Assembly (NCBI RefSeq): GCF_031458255.1
Contig: NZ_JAVDYC010000001.1
Location: forward strand, 1,869,001 to 1,933,000
Direction: 5' to 3'
Length of the DNA: 64,000 nt
Origin: Catenuloplanes niger
GTDB lineage: Bacteria > Actinomycetota > Actinomycetes > Mycobacteriales > Micromonosporaceae
The notes under the pieces are model-generated. The model was given only the letters and a program-made list of their open reading frames with translations, was not told the origin of the DNA and did no database searches. The translations under genes were made by a program, and so were the position numbers. Shown here piece by piece: positions 26,895 through 35,527 of this stretch; position 1 is the stretch's first letter; each line of letters opens with the position of its first letter.

Positions 26895-29800
26895 CCACCT
26901 CCTCGGTGGAGAGCGGGCTCGCCGGGTGGTGGGTGAGGCAGAGCGGGGTGCGGAGCTTGCGGGGGGCCGAGCCCTCGGCCGCGAGGTAGAACTCGCCGCT
27001 GGTGAGGCGGGCGATGTCCGGGACGTCGCCGCCCTTCGCCTTGGCCATCTCGCGGGCCGTGTCCATCTGGATCGGGCTGTTCAGCCGCCCGTAGAGCTGC
27101 GTCGCCGAGTTGCCCGGGATCTGGTTGTGCAGGCCCTTCGGGGACTGGGTGGCGAAGATCAGGCCGAGGCCGTACTTGCGGGCCTGCGAGACCAGCGCCA
27201 GCGTGCTGCGCGTGCAGGGCGTCATGCCGGTGGACGGCGCGAGGTTCTGGGCCTCGTCCATGATGAGCAGGCCGCCGAGCGGGCGGTCACCGGCCGGGTG
27301 ACGCCGGATCCAGGCGAACAGCGCCATCTGCAGCTGGTTGACGAAGCTCTGCCGCATCTCGTCGCTGCCCAGCCCGACCATGCTGATCACCGACACCCGG
27401 GCGCGCTTGCCGGGCGGCGGCGTGAGCAGCATGCCCGGGTCCATCGCGGTGCCGGCGCCACCGAACAGCGGATCGTTGTACTTCGCCGCGGTCAGCGACT
27501 GCGCCAGCCCGTTCGCGATCTTCGCGGAGTCGTCCAGCTCGATGATGTCCTCCGGGAAGTCGGCGAGCGTGTCGATCAGCCCCTGGAGCCGGCTGCCGCC
27601 CTGCCGCCCGTAGTGCTCCACCGCCTTGCGCAGCACCGCGAGCTGCAGGTTCGACTTCGCGCCACGACCGCTCAACGCCCGCGGCGCCAGCGACGCCACG
27701 GCGGACTCGACCGCCTCGTTGAACTCGTCCGGATCGTCCCGCACACCGGCGAAGTCCGGCAACGCCTGGAAGACCAGCGGCCGCCCACCGTCCCGGCGCG
27801 GCGTCCAGACCACCACATCCGTGTGTGCCAGGTAGTCCGCCGCCTTCGCGGCGTCCCCTGCCTCCCACGCGGCCGGCTCCTCCGGCCACGCGTCCCCGAG
27901 CCGCGCCAGGTCGTTGTTGATGTCCAGCACGATCGAGGACACGCCCTGTAGCGCACACTCTTCCACGATGCGCCGAATCAGCACCGTCTTACCAGACCCC
28001 GATCCCGCGAAGATCGACATGTGCTTCCGCAGAGCCTCCAACTGGAGTGGAACGGCCACGCCCGAGTCATGCCCACGCCCGATCACGAACGACGCCGGTA
28101 TTTCGGCGTCGTTGATCGCCTGCCGCGGGATGAGACCAGCCGCCGGCGCCGGGCGGCCAGCCGGAGCAGAGAGGCTGGAGGTGCCAGCCAACGGACCCGG
28201 CTCACGCCGCCCATCCGCCGATGCCGCGATGACCAACTCGGCGGCCGGGCCAGTCTCGGCCGGCACCCGGGCCTCGTCAGCGCGGTCAGCGGCCAACTGC
28301 CCCGTACGGACTCCGGACGGGAGTGCCGGTTCTGTCTCGACTTTCTTTAGCGCCTGCACATCCGGGCCGGCGCTGACGACGGCGTCGAGTTCTCCCAGCC
28401 AGACGTCCGCGTCCGCGAGCGCAGCCTCGAAGACCGCCACGCTCCGGGTCGGACGGCGCGCGATGAGCCAAGCGCGCAGCTCAGCGGACTGGTCCTGCAG
28501 CATCATGCGAAGCGCGAACAGGATGCGTAGGTCCTCGGCGTCCAGCGGCAGCCGGGTGCCTCCGCTAGCGGCGAATGCGGACACCGCCTCGCGCGTCTTC
28601 GGCCCCCCGGTCATCTCACCGTTGCGCAGAATGAACAACTTGCGTTTGGGCACCTTCCCGTCGAGGCCCGCCGCGTTGCTGGCCTTGCGCAGCCGGGACA
28701 ACGTCGCCAACGCGGGATGCTCCTCACTGATCGCCCGGAAGCACCAGTGCACCTGGTCCTCCTGGGATGCGTCGATCGTAAGCCGGAGCCGGGCATGCAG
28801 GGGCGGGCGTGAGCTGGGCGGAGGATCCAGGCTGAACGGCTCGCCCGCCTCCCCCCGCTCTAGGACCCAGGCCGTGAGCCCGGCGGCGAGCAGGATCGGA
28901 ATCTCCGCGTCCTCCCTGGCACCAGTCAATGGCCCGGTTACGTCGGCGAGCCGCTTGAAGTCGACAAATCGCGCGTCGAGCCGGTCCATCTCATCGGCTG
29001 GCACGTCCGCGACCGGGACCTCACCTCTCGGCGCTGCGTCGCCCAAGCGGGTCAGTTCGCGTACCTCGCCGGCGCGCAGACACGCCCGCACATGTGAGTC
29101 AATCTCAATCAGCAGTTGACGTGGCGTGAAGTCTCCGACGTCCTCCAACGCTTTCTCGCTGACCGGCCAGGTCGGATAGGGCGGTCGAAAACCGATCTCC
29201 TGGAACCGCACGCCGAACCGCTTCTCGATGATTTTCCGGCCCAGGCGCCGATCCCGAATCGTGTTGATGACGGCTGACATCCGGAATCGGCTATGCACCG
29301 AAGCGGTGGACCGCCTCCTGATCAACGTCCAGGTCGGTGGGAGGCAGGACACCACCGTGAGCGTCCGGCGGGTGCGTTCCCGCAATGTCATCAGTCCACC
29401 GGCGATCTGTTCCAGGGCGGCCGCTTCAGCAGCGTCCCCGAGGCCCTCGGTCCGAGCCGCATCGCTCGACGCCGCCGATTGCGCGACCAGGGTGTCGATC
29501 TGATCGACCGCGATCACAGCCGGGCCGGTCAGCGCGAGCAAGCGGGAGAGCTCCTGCACGATTAGCTCGGATGTCTTGGGCATCGGACGCATGCCCCAGG
29601 CCGCGCGCTCATCGAGGGCGGACTCGTCGAGCAGCGAGAAGTACCCGTCCGCAAGGTTGAAATAACCGTCTGCCAGGTTCTGGTGGTCGAAGTCGTCCGA
29701 CGCGCTCAGCGCGAGCGCCCGAGCGGTGTCCTGACTGAACCGGGCCACGTAGCCGTCGTACTTGGCCAAGCCCAGAATAAATGCGTCCAACGTCTCCCGG

Positions 29801-30252
29801 GTCAGGGTGGTCTCACCCATGAACGCGCGACGGGCCAGCCGGGGTGCACCGACCTTGGAGGAAAGCCTGCGAAGCAGCAACTGCAGTTGCGTCTCCCCGT
29901 GAGCGCCCACCGGCCTCGCCAGCCCGTCGAGCATCGAGGCGAGGACGCTGCCCCAGAATCCCTTAGAGTCAAGCAGGCTGACGAGGAAAAAGTAGCCGCC
30001 GAGCTGCTGCGTGTGCTGACGGACCCAGCCCAGCATGTGGGTCTTGCCAGAGCCGGGAAGCCCCTGCAGAACTACACCGACCGGGCTGTTCTCCTCGTTC
30101 CGATTGGCCTCAGCGACGCCCTCCACCACGTTTTGCACCACGGTGGGGTGCAGACCGTCCACGTGGAATCGCGATGGACGCCAGACGTCGTCCGGTACGC
30201 GCGCCCAGTCGAAGTTGAGCGCCGCCAGGGCAGCCTGCTCCTCCTCAGTCAT
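26860..30252 (-). CDS. AAA - HerA/FtsK-like double ATPase, last gene of the STAND-nuclease operon
   Basis: About 1130 residues with two P-loop modules. The N-terminal AAA-like module has Walker A GLPGSGKT (about 65-72) and Walker B AVIAVDQID (about 246-254). The middle (about 380-700) is helical with no recognised family. The C-terminal module matches HerA/DUF87 translocases: FVIGRGHDSGV, Walker A GSGSGKT (about 751-757), VLDINNDLARL, Walker B GLLIMDEAQN and the motor segment FATQSPKGL. HerA proteins move along double-stranded DNA and work with nucleases. ATG 30252 overlaps the upstream stop as ATGA, with GTG 30255 as alternative. A tandem NLADGYF duplication lies at 29638-29679. Confidence 0.85.
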   Translation of the reverse strand: MTEEEQAALAALNFDWARVPDDVWRPSRFHVDGLHPTVVQNVVEGVAEANRNEENSPVGVVLQGLPGSGKTHMLGWVRQHTQQLGGYFFLVSLLDSKGFWGSVLASMLDGLARPVGAHGETQLQLLLRRLSSKVGAPRLARRAFMGETTLTRETLDAFILGLAKYDGYVARFSQDTARALALSASDDFDHQNLADGYFNLADGYFSLLDESALDERAAWGMRPMPKTSELIVQELSRLLALTGPAVIAVDQIDTLVAQSAASSDAARTEGLGDAAEAAALEQIAGGLMTLRERTRRTLTVVSCLPPTWTLIRRRSTASVHSRFRMSAVINTIRDRRLGRKIIEKRFGVRFQEIGFRPPYPTWPVSEKALEDVGDFTPRQLLIEIDSHVRACLRAGEVRELTRLGDAAPRGEVPVADVPADEMDRLDARFVDFKRLADVTGPLTGAREDAEIPILLAAGLTAWVLERGEAGEPFSLDPPPSSRPPLHARLRLTIDASQEDQVHWCFRAISEEHPALATLSRLRKASNAAGLDGKVPKRKLFILRNGEMTGGPKTREAVSAFAASGGTRLPLDAEDLRILFALRMMLQDQSAELRAWLIARRPTRSVAVFEAALADADVWLGELDAVVSAGPDVQALKKVETEPALPSGVRTGQLAADRADEARVPAETGPAAELVIAASADGRREPGPLAGTSSLSAPAGRPAPAAGLIPRQAINDAEIPASFVIGRGHDSGVAVPLQLEALRKHMSIFAGSGSGKTVLIRRIVEECALQGVSSIVLDINNDLARLGDAWPEEPAAWEAGDAAKAADYLAHTDVVVWTPRRDGGRPLVFQALPDFAGVRDDPDEFNEAVESAVASLAPRALSGRGAKSNLQLAVLRKAVEHYGRQGGSRLQGLIDTLADFPEDIIELDDSAKIANGLAQSLTAAKYNDPLFGGAGTAMDPGMLLTPPPGKRARVSVISMVGLGSDEMRQSFVNQLQMALFAWIRRHPAGDRPLGGLLIMDEAQNLAPSTGMTPCTRSTLALVSQARKYGLGLIFATQSPKGLHNQIPGNSATQLYGRLNSPIQMDTAREMAKAKGGDVPDIARLTSGEFYLAAEGSAPRKLRTPLCLTHHPASPLSTEEVVTRARAGTPDQ
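29638..29679 (-). repeat. 21-bp in-frame duplication inside the HerA-like gene
   Basis: Two adjacent 21-base units encode NLADGYF twice in the N-terminal ATPase module. They have diverged at several bases but not in protein, which suggests the copy is retained by selection. Confidence 0.8.
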
Positions 30253-30899
30253 CACACCCCGATCGCCAGCAGGTGATTGTCCTGACCGCCGCTGCGCACC
30301 GCCGACTCGATGTCGGTAGCCGTCAGCGACTTCTGGTTAACCTCCGGCGCCAGCACCCCGTCCTCGCGGGCGAGTCGCTTAAGCGCCTCGTCCAGATCGG
30401 CGCGCGGGACGTCCGCGAAGTACGGGCGGAGACGGGCAAGGCTCACCCAGGCACCCGGCTCACTGGCCAGTGATTTGTACACGTCCCGGATTCGGCCACT
30501 CAGGTTGGCGGTCGGCACCGGGGCAGGCTCGGCACGCTGCGCCGGAACGAACGAACTCTGCGCGAGCGCCTCACCGAACGTCTGGAACTGGGTCTTCGGC
30601 AGCACACGGTCCCGCATCGCGGCATGGAACGCGGACAACGCCGCACCGAGCACACGCGGCGTGGACCGGGGGAAGGCCAGGTCACCTTCCATCAGCGCCC
30701 AGCCCTTGTCGCCGAGCGCGTGGACCATAGGACGACCGTCCTGGGTCTCGAGGTAGCCCAGCCGGTTAAGCTTCTGCCGGCTCTTCGCCTCCAGCTTGAA
30801 TCCGTACACCTTCTCCAGCTCCGGATTCGGAATCTCACGGTTTTCCGACATGAGCAGGATAAGAAGTGCGCTCTCCAGCGCGGTAAGGCTTTCGGCCAT
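30252..30899 (-). CDS. Two-domain winged-helix protein of the STAND-nuclease-HerA operon
   Basis: A 215-residue protein. Residues about 1-75 look like one winged helix (ALESALLILLMSENREIPNPELEKVYG, then KSRQKLNRLGYLETQDG), and about 130-205 like a second (LSGRIRDVYKSLASEPGAWVSLARLRPYF, DLDEALKRLAREDGVLAPE). No enzyme motif is seen. It could be a DNA-binding adaptor or the operon regulator. It is 2 bases after the nuclease gene and overlaps the HerA-like start by a few bases, so it belongs to the same transcript and probably the same complex. Confidence 0.8.
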   Translation of the reverse strand: MAESLTALESALLILLMSENREIPNPELEKVYGFKLEAKSRQKLNRLGYLETQDGRPMVHALGDKGWALMEGDLAFPRSTPRVLGAALSAFHAAMRDRVLPKTQFQTFGEALAQSSFVPAQRAEPAPVPTANLSGRIRDVYKSLASEPGAWVSLARLRPYFADVPRADLDEALKRLAREDGVLAPEVNQKSLTATDIESAVRSGGQDNHLLAIGV

Positions 30900-30901
30900 G
30901 G

Positions 30902-31939
30902 CTATAACCCTCTCCGGACGTCGTGTCGCCGTTGGTTGATGAAAATGCCGATCTGGCGCACGACCGCCTCGACATCGTGTTGAACCCGCGCGTTGGTGAA
31001 TCTCAGAACCGCGAAACCGTCCAACTGAAGCCGTACGTCCCGCTGCCGATCTTCCTCGAAACGGTCCGGCCGACAGTGTTCCGGCCCATCGATCTCAACG
31101 ACGCAGCGCTCGTCCCGCCACAGCAGGTCAAGCCGTACCGGCTCGGCCAGTGCATGTGACTGGTAATTCTGGTTCCAGGCACGACCGCTCGCCCAGGGCT
31201 GCCGTGCGAGCGCCGCCTCCAGCGCCGACTCGCACCCGCTACGCGGATGTGGCCGGCCGGAAACCGTGGCATCACCGCCGACTCCAGATATGACCGGCAC
31301 GGCCGCCGATGCCGCCACGGCGAGGTCCGCGGACTCTGCCACCCCCATGGGCAGGTGAACCACGGGCAGGTGGTCAACGGTTCTCAGCGGCGCACCGCAC
31401 AACCACACTCCGGTCCCGGCCCGGTCCGCGAGCCACTCGGCTCCGGCCACGACCGTGCGCTCCTGCTCCACGCTCAACCCGGCCGGAAGCCCCATCAACA
31501 ACACCAGTCGCCGACGCCCCAGCCCGTCCGCGACCACCTGAGCCAGCCCGCGCGCCCGGACCTCGACCGTGAAGCGGGATCGCCTCGGCATCCCGGACAG
31601 CGCCGCAGCTGCCAGGTCCGCGAGAAACAATCCGAAGTGACAACTACCGGTGGCGTGCTCCATCGCGAGCGCACGGGCGGCGGCGATCCCGGTGCCGCCC
31701 GGCGAATCGATGTGTTCCGCTCCAGGTAGCCACGCAGGAAACAGCTCGTGCGCCGCCCGCTCCAGATCCATCAGCACCCTGCCGACGAAGTCGCCGATCC
31801 GGCGTGCGGGTCGGAACTGATGACCGAAGGCGGCTGGCAGATCCGGTTCGCCACGCGCGACGAGCAGAGCGAGCCGGTCCGAGTCGACCTCGCCACGTAG
31901 TTGCACCGGCCGGTCGAGAGGGAGATCGGTGAGCATCAC
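30902..31939 (-). CDS. Protein with C-terminal DUF559/Vsr-type endonuclease domain
   Basis: About 345 residues. The N-terminal ~240 residues are alpha/beta without a recognised family. The C-terminal part (about 265-335) has the restriction-endonuclease-like DUF559 pattern: VRLDLLWRDERCVVEIDGPEH followed by DRQRDVRLQLDGFAVLRFTNARV. The Asp of RLDLLW, and Glu and Asp in VVEIDG, supply the metal-binding site, so it should be an active nuclease. GTG 31939 or ATG 31936 is the start; it overlaps the STAND gene stop. Nuclease genes beside HerA-like translocases are typical of DNA-processing or defence pairs. Confidence 0.82.
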   Translation of the reverse strand: MMLTDLPLDRPVQLRGEVDSDRLALLVARGEPDLPAAFGHQFRPARRIGDFVGRVLMDLERAAHELFPAWLPGAEHIDSPGGTGIAAARALAMEHATGSCHFGLFLADLAAAALSGMPRRSRFTVEVRARGLAQVVADGLGRRRLVLLMGLPAGLSVEQERTVVAGAEWLADRAGTGVWLCGAPLRTVDHLPVVHLPMGVAESADLAVAASAAVPVISGVGGDATVSGRPHPRSGCESALEAALARQPWASGRAWNQNYQSHALAEPVRLDLLWRDERCVVEIDGPEHCRPDRFEEDRQRDVRLQLDGFAVLRFTNARVQHDVEAVVRQIGIFINQRRHDVRRGL

Positions 31940-34113
31940 GACAGGTCCTCCGCGTCCGTACCGTCCGGGTTGATGCCGAAGACCCGCAGCAGGTGCAACG
32001 TCTCGCGATCTGTCTCCTCACGTACAGTCAACAAGGCGAGATAGCGGTCAATCGCACCGGGCGTACCCGCGTTCACCTCGGCCAGTAGCGCATCGACCGC
32101 GCCGAGGTCGAATAGCAGCTCGGTAAGCTCGCGGGCAGCATCGTCGTCGCCCGCGTCGACCCGGGCCCTCAGTGCGTTGGCCTGGCGGGCGGCTGCGTCG
32201 TCCTGATCACCGGACGGAATATCCGAGACGAGCTTGTTGTAGCGACGCATGGCGTCCTCGTCACCCGCCTCCGCCCGGAGCTTCAGCTCCGCCGCTCGAC
32301 CGTGCATGGCGAGCAGGTCGGCGAGCTGTTCCGCGGCATATCGATGACCTCGCGCGGCACGGTCACGCAGCTCGTCCAGGTGGCCACGGTCGACGAGCAG
32401 ATCGACCAGCTGTTCGGCGGCAAGAGCGTCACCGGTGTCGGCGCGTTCCCGCAGTCTCGCAGTACGGCCCGCGTCGTTGAGCAGCTCATCCAGCGCGGTG
32501 GCAGCGCTGGGCTGGACCGGGATGCGGGGCCGCAGGTCGTCAGCACGGCGTTTGAGCTCCCACAGCTCGGCGTGCCGGTCGCGGAGCGTGGGTGCCGGGC
32601 TGACCGCCATCCGCCGTGCCAGTACGTCGATGGCCTCATCGATCCGGTCCTGTCGGGTCAGCAGCCCGGCCAGATCAAGGGTGGCCAGGTCGTTGCGTTC
32701 CGGGAGTCGGCGTAACGCGGCCTCCGCATAGCGGTAACGCATGCGCGACTGGGCACTCACCGCGAGCCGGCGCAGATCATCCGGATTTGTCACGTGGCGC
32801 AGAAGCGCATTCCACAGGCTGGCCGGCGGGCAACTGGTGCGCTTCACCCGGCGGATGTGCTGAGCGAGGAAGTCGGCGATCATGTATCCGTCGAGTGCAC
32901 CGGCTCGTCGCGCGAATGGCGCAAGCGCGGTCACCCCACCCTTGAGCCTCGTCGTGGCGTGCGGCAGCGCCTCCCCGAGCCAGGATTCGGGCGGCGTAGC
33001 TCGGTCGCTATGACCGAGGTAACCCTCAATAGCATCGCGAAGCAGAGCCTCCGGTAGCGGTGATCCCACGCCGAGCCGGCGTGCATCAGCTGCTGCGGTC
33101 ATCACGGCCCGGGCATACGGATTCGGCGCGTGCTGCCACCACTGGACCAGGGCTGGAGCGCCCGCGAGCGTCTGCGGCAGCCCGGCATTGCCACCCGTCT
33201 CCAGGGCTTCCCGGATTCGGCTGTCCGTCGCCGCCAGCGCCCCGGCCGTCTCGCGCTCCCGTTCGGACAGGGTTGCGTGAACATCGATCACGATGGCATT
33301 GGAGAGCAACTGCCGGTCATGCATGTACTTGTCGACACCGGCTGGCCGGCGTATCGCGGTACGAGGGAGGTATTCCTCCGACCACAGTGTTCCGACGACG
33401 ATCATGCCCGCCTTAAGCATGCCTTCCAGAACAGCCCGGGTCAGCGGCGGATCGGCACCGAGGAAGTTCTGCAGCTCGTCGAGCCAGAGAACGGTCTTCT
33501 CGGTGGGCACGTCGCAGGCCCGAATGACATCACGTGTGTCGGCGGGATGCAGAAGCCACCAATCCGGCACGACGGCGAGAATCGCTTCGTACAACGAACG
33601 GGTCTTTCCGGTCGAGGAGCCACCGACCATCAGTACGAAGCAACCCTCGTCCACGCCCTTCGCGATGTGCCCGCGCAGCTCGTCATCGAAGTCCCGGACA
33701 ACATAGGCCGGTAACTCGCTCGCCGATTCACCGGCTCGGATCGACGCATGGATGCCGAGCGCCCGGGGGGAGGCTTCCCGGCACCGCACGGCGTTCTCCG
33801 GCCCGACACCGGGCTCGGCGTCCAGACGCCGCCAGACCTCGCGCACCCTGGCACGCACCTCGTCGCGAATCGGCCAGGCCTCCAGCAGCCGTTCCAGCAG
33901 GACCTTCCGGATCGGGCGTCGGCCGCTCAATGCATCGCTGACGGCAACACGCCGGAGCTCGCGATCACCAGGCCGCCGCCGGCTGGCCTCCACCTCTTCG
34001 AGATCGGTGAAGTTCATTCCGGTGCCCTGATGAATGAGGCTCAGCCAGACGGCGAAATCCGACCAGGTGCGGATCTCGGGAAGATCAGCATTGGCGGAGG
34101 ACAGCGGGCTCAA
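31936..34113 (-). CDS. HTH - STAND-like P-loop NTPase - helical repeat protein, first gene of the operon
   Basis: 725 residues. The N-terminal ~110 residues resemble an XRE-like helix-turn-helix region (TWSDFAVWLSLIHQG ... SDALSGRRPIRKVLLERLLEAW). Walker A is GGSSTGKT at 164-171 and Walker B TVLWLDELQNF at about 207-217. The C-terminal half (about 440-690) is a series of degenerate TPR/Sel1-like helical repeats (AAEQLVDLLVDRGHLDELRDRA, AAEQLADLLAMHGRAAELKLRA). STAND NTPases with such C-termini often sense an intruder and switch on an effector. The only start before the upstream stop is TTG at 34113, directly after GAGGGG; true initiation may differ. Confidence 0.82.
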   Translation of the reverse strand: MSPLSSANADLPEIRTWSDFAVWLSLIHQGTGMNFTDLEEVEASRRRPGDRELRRVAVSDALSGRRPIRKVLLERLLEAWPIRDEVRARVREVWRRLDAEPGVGPENAVRCREASPRALGIHASIRAGESASELPAYVVRDFDDELRGHIAKGVDEGCFVLMVGGSSTGKTRSLYEAILAVVPDWWLLHPADTRDVIRACDVPTEKTVLWLDELQNFLGADPPLTRAVLEGMLKAGMIVVGTLWSEEYLPRTAIRRPAGVDKYMHDRQLLSNAIVIDVHATLSERERETAGALAATDSRIREALETGGNAGLPQTLAGAPALVQWWQHAPNPYARAVMTAAADARRLGVGSPLPEALLRDAIEGYLGHSDRATPPESWLGEALPHATTRLKGGVTALAPFARRAGALDGYMIADFLAQHIRRVKRTSCPPASLWNALLRHVTNPDDLRRLAVSAQSRMRYRYAEAALRRLPERNDLATLDLAGLLTRQDRIDEAIDVLARRMAVSPAPTLRDRHAELWELKRRADDLRPRIPVQPSAATALDELLNDAGRTARLRERADTGDALAAEQLVDLLVDRGHLDELRDRAARGHRYAAEQLADLLAMHGRAAELKLRAEAGDEDAMRRYNKLVSDIPSGDQDDAAARQANALRARVDAGDDDAARELTELLFDLGAVDALLAEVNAGTPGAIDRYLALLTVREETDRETLHLLRVFGINPDGTDAEDLS

Positions 34114-34418
34114 CCCCTCGGTCGCGGGCCGGGATTCCGGGACAGCCTAGAAGGCTGTGACACCGAAAGACCATATGCGGCGCAGGGTGGGGTCCGATCG
34201 GACGTGTCTGGCGCGCCGATCGGCCAATCCGTTCCGGGTGAACAGGCGCGAGAGCTGATCGTCCACATGCTGTTGGTGGGATTCTCATAAAAGCGATCAG
34301 CAGCCGAAGGTCCTGGCACCGAGGACTTCGGACCCTGATGTGCGGCAGTACCCAAGGGACATGCTGATCATGCAGCCGCGGCCGGAGCCACCGGCCGGGA
34401 GCCCGAGGGAGAGACGCG
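34114..34418. other. Divergent region between the STAND operon and the low-complexity gene
   Basis: No convincing gene. It holds the operator/promoter described at 34142-34158 and an imperfect hairpin at 34304-34331 (ccgaaggtcct/aggacttcgg). The ribosome-binding site of the next gene (GAGGGAGAG) is near 34405. Confidence 0.5.
34142..34158 (-). promoter_or_regulatory. Putative promoter and operator of the STAND operon
   Basis: A perfect 7-bp inverted repeat (acagcct-aga-aggctgt) overlaps TAGGCT (34149-34144), a -10 element about 30 bases before the TTG start of the HTH-STAND gene. No convincing -35 is present. A repressor site over the -10 would fit autoregulation by the HTH protein or the winged-helix protein. 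Confidence 0.45.
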
Positions 34419-34946
34419 ATGCACGTCAGCAGCCAGTCCACCGTTGTCGCACCGGCCCGCCTGCGCGGCGGCTTCGGTGCTTACCGGGGTACCACCAGCG
34501 GCACCCGCCGCAACCAGCTGCCCCGACCGCCGCGTCCACGCTCCGCTCCCGACACCACCATCGCGACCGGCACCGCGCCAACCATCGTGTTCGGCACCGC
34601 GCCGGCCGTCGCCACCGGCACCGCGCCGGCCACAGCCACCCCCACCGCTCCAGCCAGCGCGATCAGCCCAATCCCAGCCACCGCAGCCGGCACCGCGACG
34701 GCCGTCGCAGCCGGTAGCACAGCGGCCACCGCAACGGGCACCGCGACGGCCGTCGCGGTGGACGGCACGGTCACCACCGTCGCCGGCGGCACCATCGGCG
34801 CGACCGCCGGCCTCCCCGCGACCGGCGCCGGCGGTGTGCGCGGCGCCGACGGCACCTCGACCGAGGCCGGAGCCGAGGCCGAGGCCAGAGCCGGAGCCCG
34901 GGTCGAAATCGACCTCGACTGGTTCGTCCACCCCTTCGTCGACTGA
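34419..34946 (+). CDS. Ala/Thr/Gly-rich low-complexity protein, unknown function
   Basis: A 175-residue protein. A basic, Pro/Arg-rich start (about 1-45) is followed by a long region of TGTAP/ATATG-type repeats (about 48-140), an Ala/Glu stretch, and a distinct acidic-aromatic end EIDLDWFVHPFVD. Coding is supported by strong G/C preference at third positions, a good GAGGGAGAG ribosome-binding site and a terminator-like hairpin 34 bases after the stop. It could be structural or surface-attached, but there is no clear signal peptide. Antisense frames are also open because of base composition, so confidence is moderate. Confidence 0.5.
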   Translation: MHVSSQSTVVAPARLRGGFGAYRGTTSGTRRNQLPRPPRPRSAPDTTIATGTAPTIVFGTAPAVATGTAPATATPTAPASAISPIPATAAGTATAVAAGSTAATATGTATAVAVDGTVTTVAGGTIGATAGLPATGAGGVRGADGTSTEAGAEAEARAGARVEIDLDWFVHPFVD

Positions 34947-34979
34947 CGCCACAGACCTGTCTCGGCACCCCCAGGACCT

Positions 34980-35055
34980 GGGTGATCAACCAGCTCGCGT
35001 CGGCCGGCCGGGGCCGCAGCCGGCCGGCCGCCCTCCCGCGACTGGTTGATCACCC
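34980..35055 (+). terminator. Bipartite long inverted repeat / terminator-like structure
   Basis: Outer arms gggtgatcaaccag (34980-34993) and ctggttgatcaccc (35042-35055) are perfect, extended by cgcg with one mismatch. Inside lies a second pair of cggccggccg (35001-35010, 35021-35030). It could end the low-complexity gene, and lies immediately before the next promoter, so it may also be an operator. Confidence 0.55.
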
Positions 35056-35074
35056 GGGCCGCCCACCCGGCCCG

Positions 35075-35080
35075 TACAAT
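35075..35080 (+). promoter_or_regulatory. -10 element (TACAAT), leaderless start of the NTF2-like gene
   Basis: TACAAT ends 7 bases before the ATG at 35088 and lies in the short palindrome gtacaatgtac. A -35 at 17-18 bases is not obvious. Confidence 0.45.
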
Positions 35081-35087
35081 GTACGGT

Positions 35088-35513
35088 ATGACGTACACAC
35101 CCACGCACGACGAGGTCGGCGCCCTGCTCGACTGGTTCGCCCGGTACGACTCGCACGCGCGCGACAACGACATCGAGGCCATGGCCGACATGGCGCTCTT
35201 CCCGCTGATGGTGATGACGGACGACTCCGCCGGTGAGTGCGTGGGGCAGGTGTGGGACCGGGCGACGTTCGTCGCGGCGATGAGCATGGCCGGCGCGGGC
35301 TCGGCCACGGTCGACTTCGACAACCGCCGCAGCCCGGTGTTCCTCGACGCCGATCTGGCCGTGGTCACGACGGACTCCACGATGACGATCGACGGCGAGA
35401 TCAGCCGGACCCGCTACGTCGACGTCATGGCCAAGGAGCACGGCGAGTGGCGCTTCAAGAGCATGATCCAGCCCGGCTGGGGCGACATGCTGCGCCAGCA
35501 CCTGGGCGCGTAG
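35088..35513 (+). CDS. NTF2-like/SnoaL-type small protein
   Basis: A 141-residue single-domain protein of the alpha+beta cone fold. The N-terminal helix pair (VGALLDWFARYDSHARDNDIEAMADMALFPLMVMTD) and the following strands with RTRYVDVMAKEHGEWRFKSMIQPGWGD match the DUF4440/SnoaL-like pattern. Members are often binding proteins or small-molecule isomerases; no catalytic residue can be assigned. ATG 35088 sits 7 bases from a TACAAT -10, suggesting leaderless mRNA; the frame's upstream extension lies in the inverted repeat. Monocistronic with its own terminator. Confidence 0.8.
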   Translation: MTYTPTHDEVGALLDWFARYDSHARDNDIEAMADMALFPLMVMTDDSAGECVGQVWDRATFVAAMSMAGAGSATVDFDNRRSPVFLDADLAVVTTDSTMTIDGEISRTRYVDVMAKEHGEWRFKSMIQPGWGDMLRQHLGA

Positions 35514-35527
35514 CGGTCACGACGCGG

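Noticed and set aside
34481-35380. Long minus-strand open frame opposite the Ala/Thr-rich gene
   Set aside because: It runs across the intergenic inverted repeats and the start of the next gene. Long antisense frames are common in high-GC DNA, and its third-position bias is poor.
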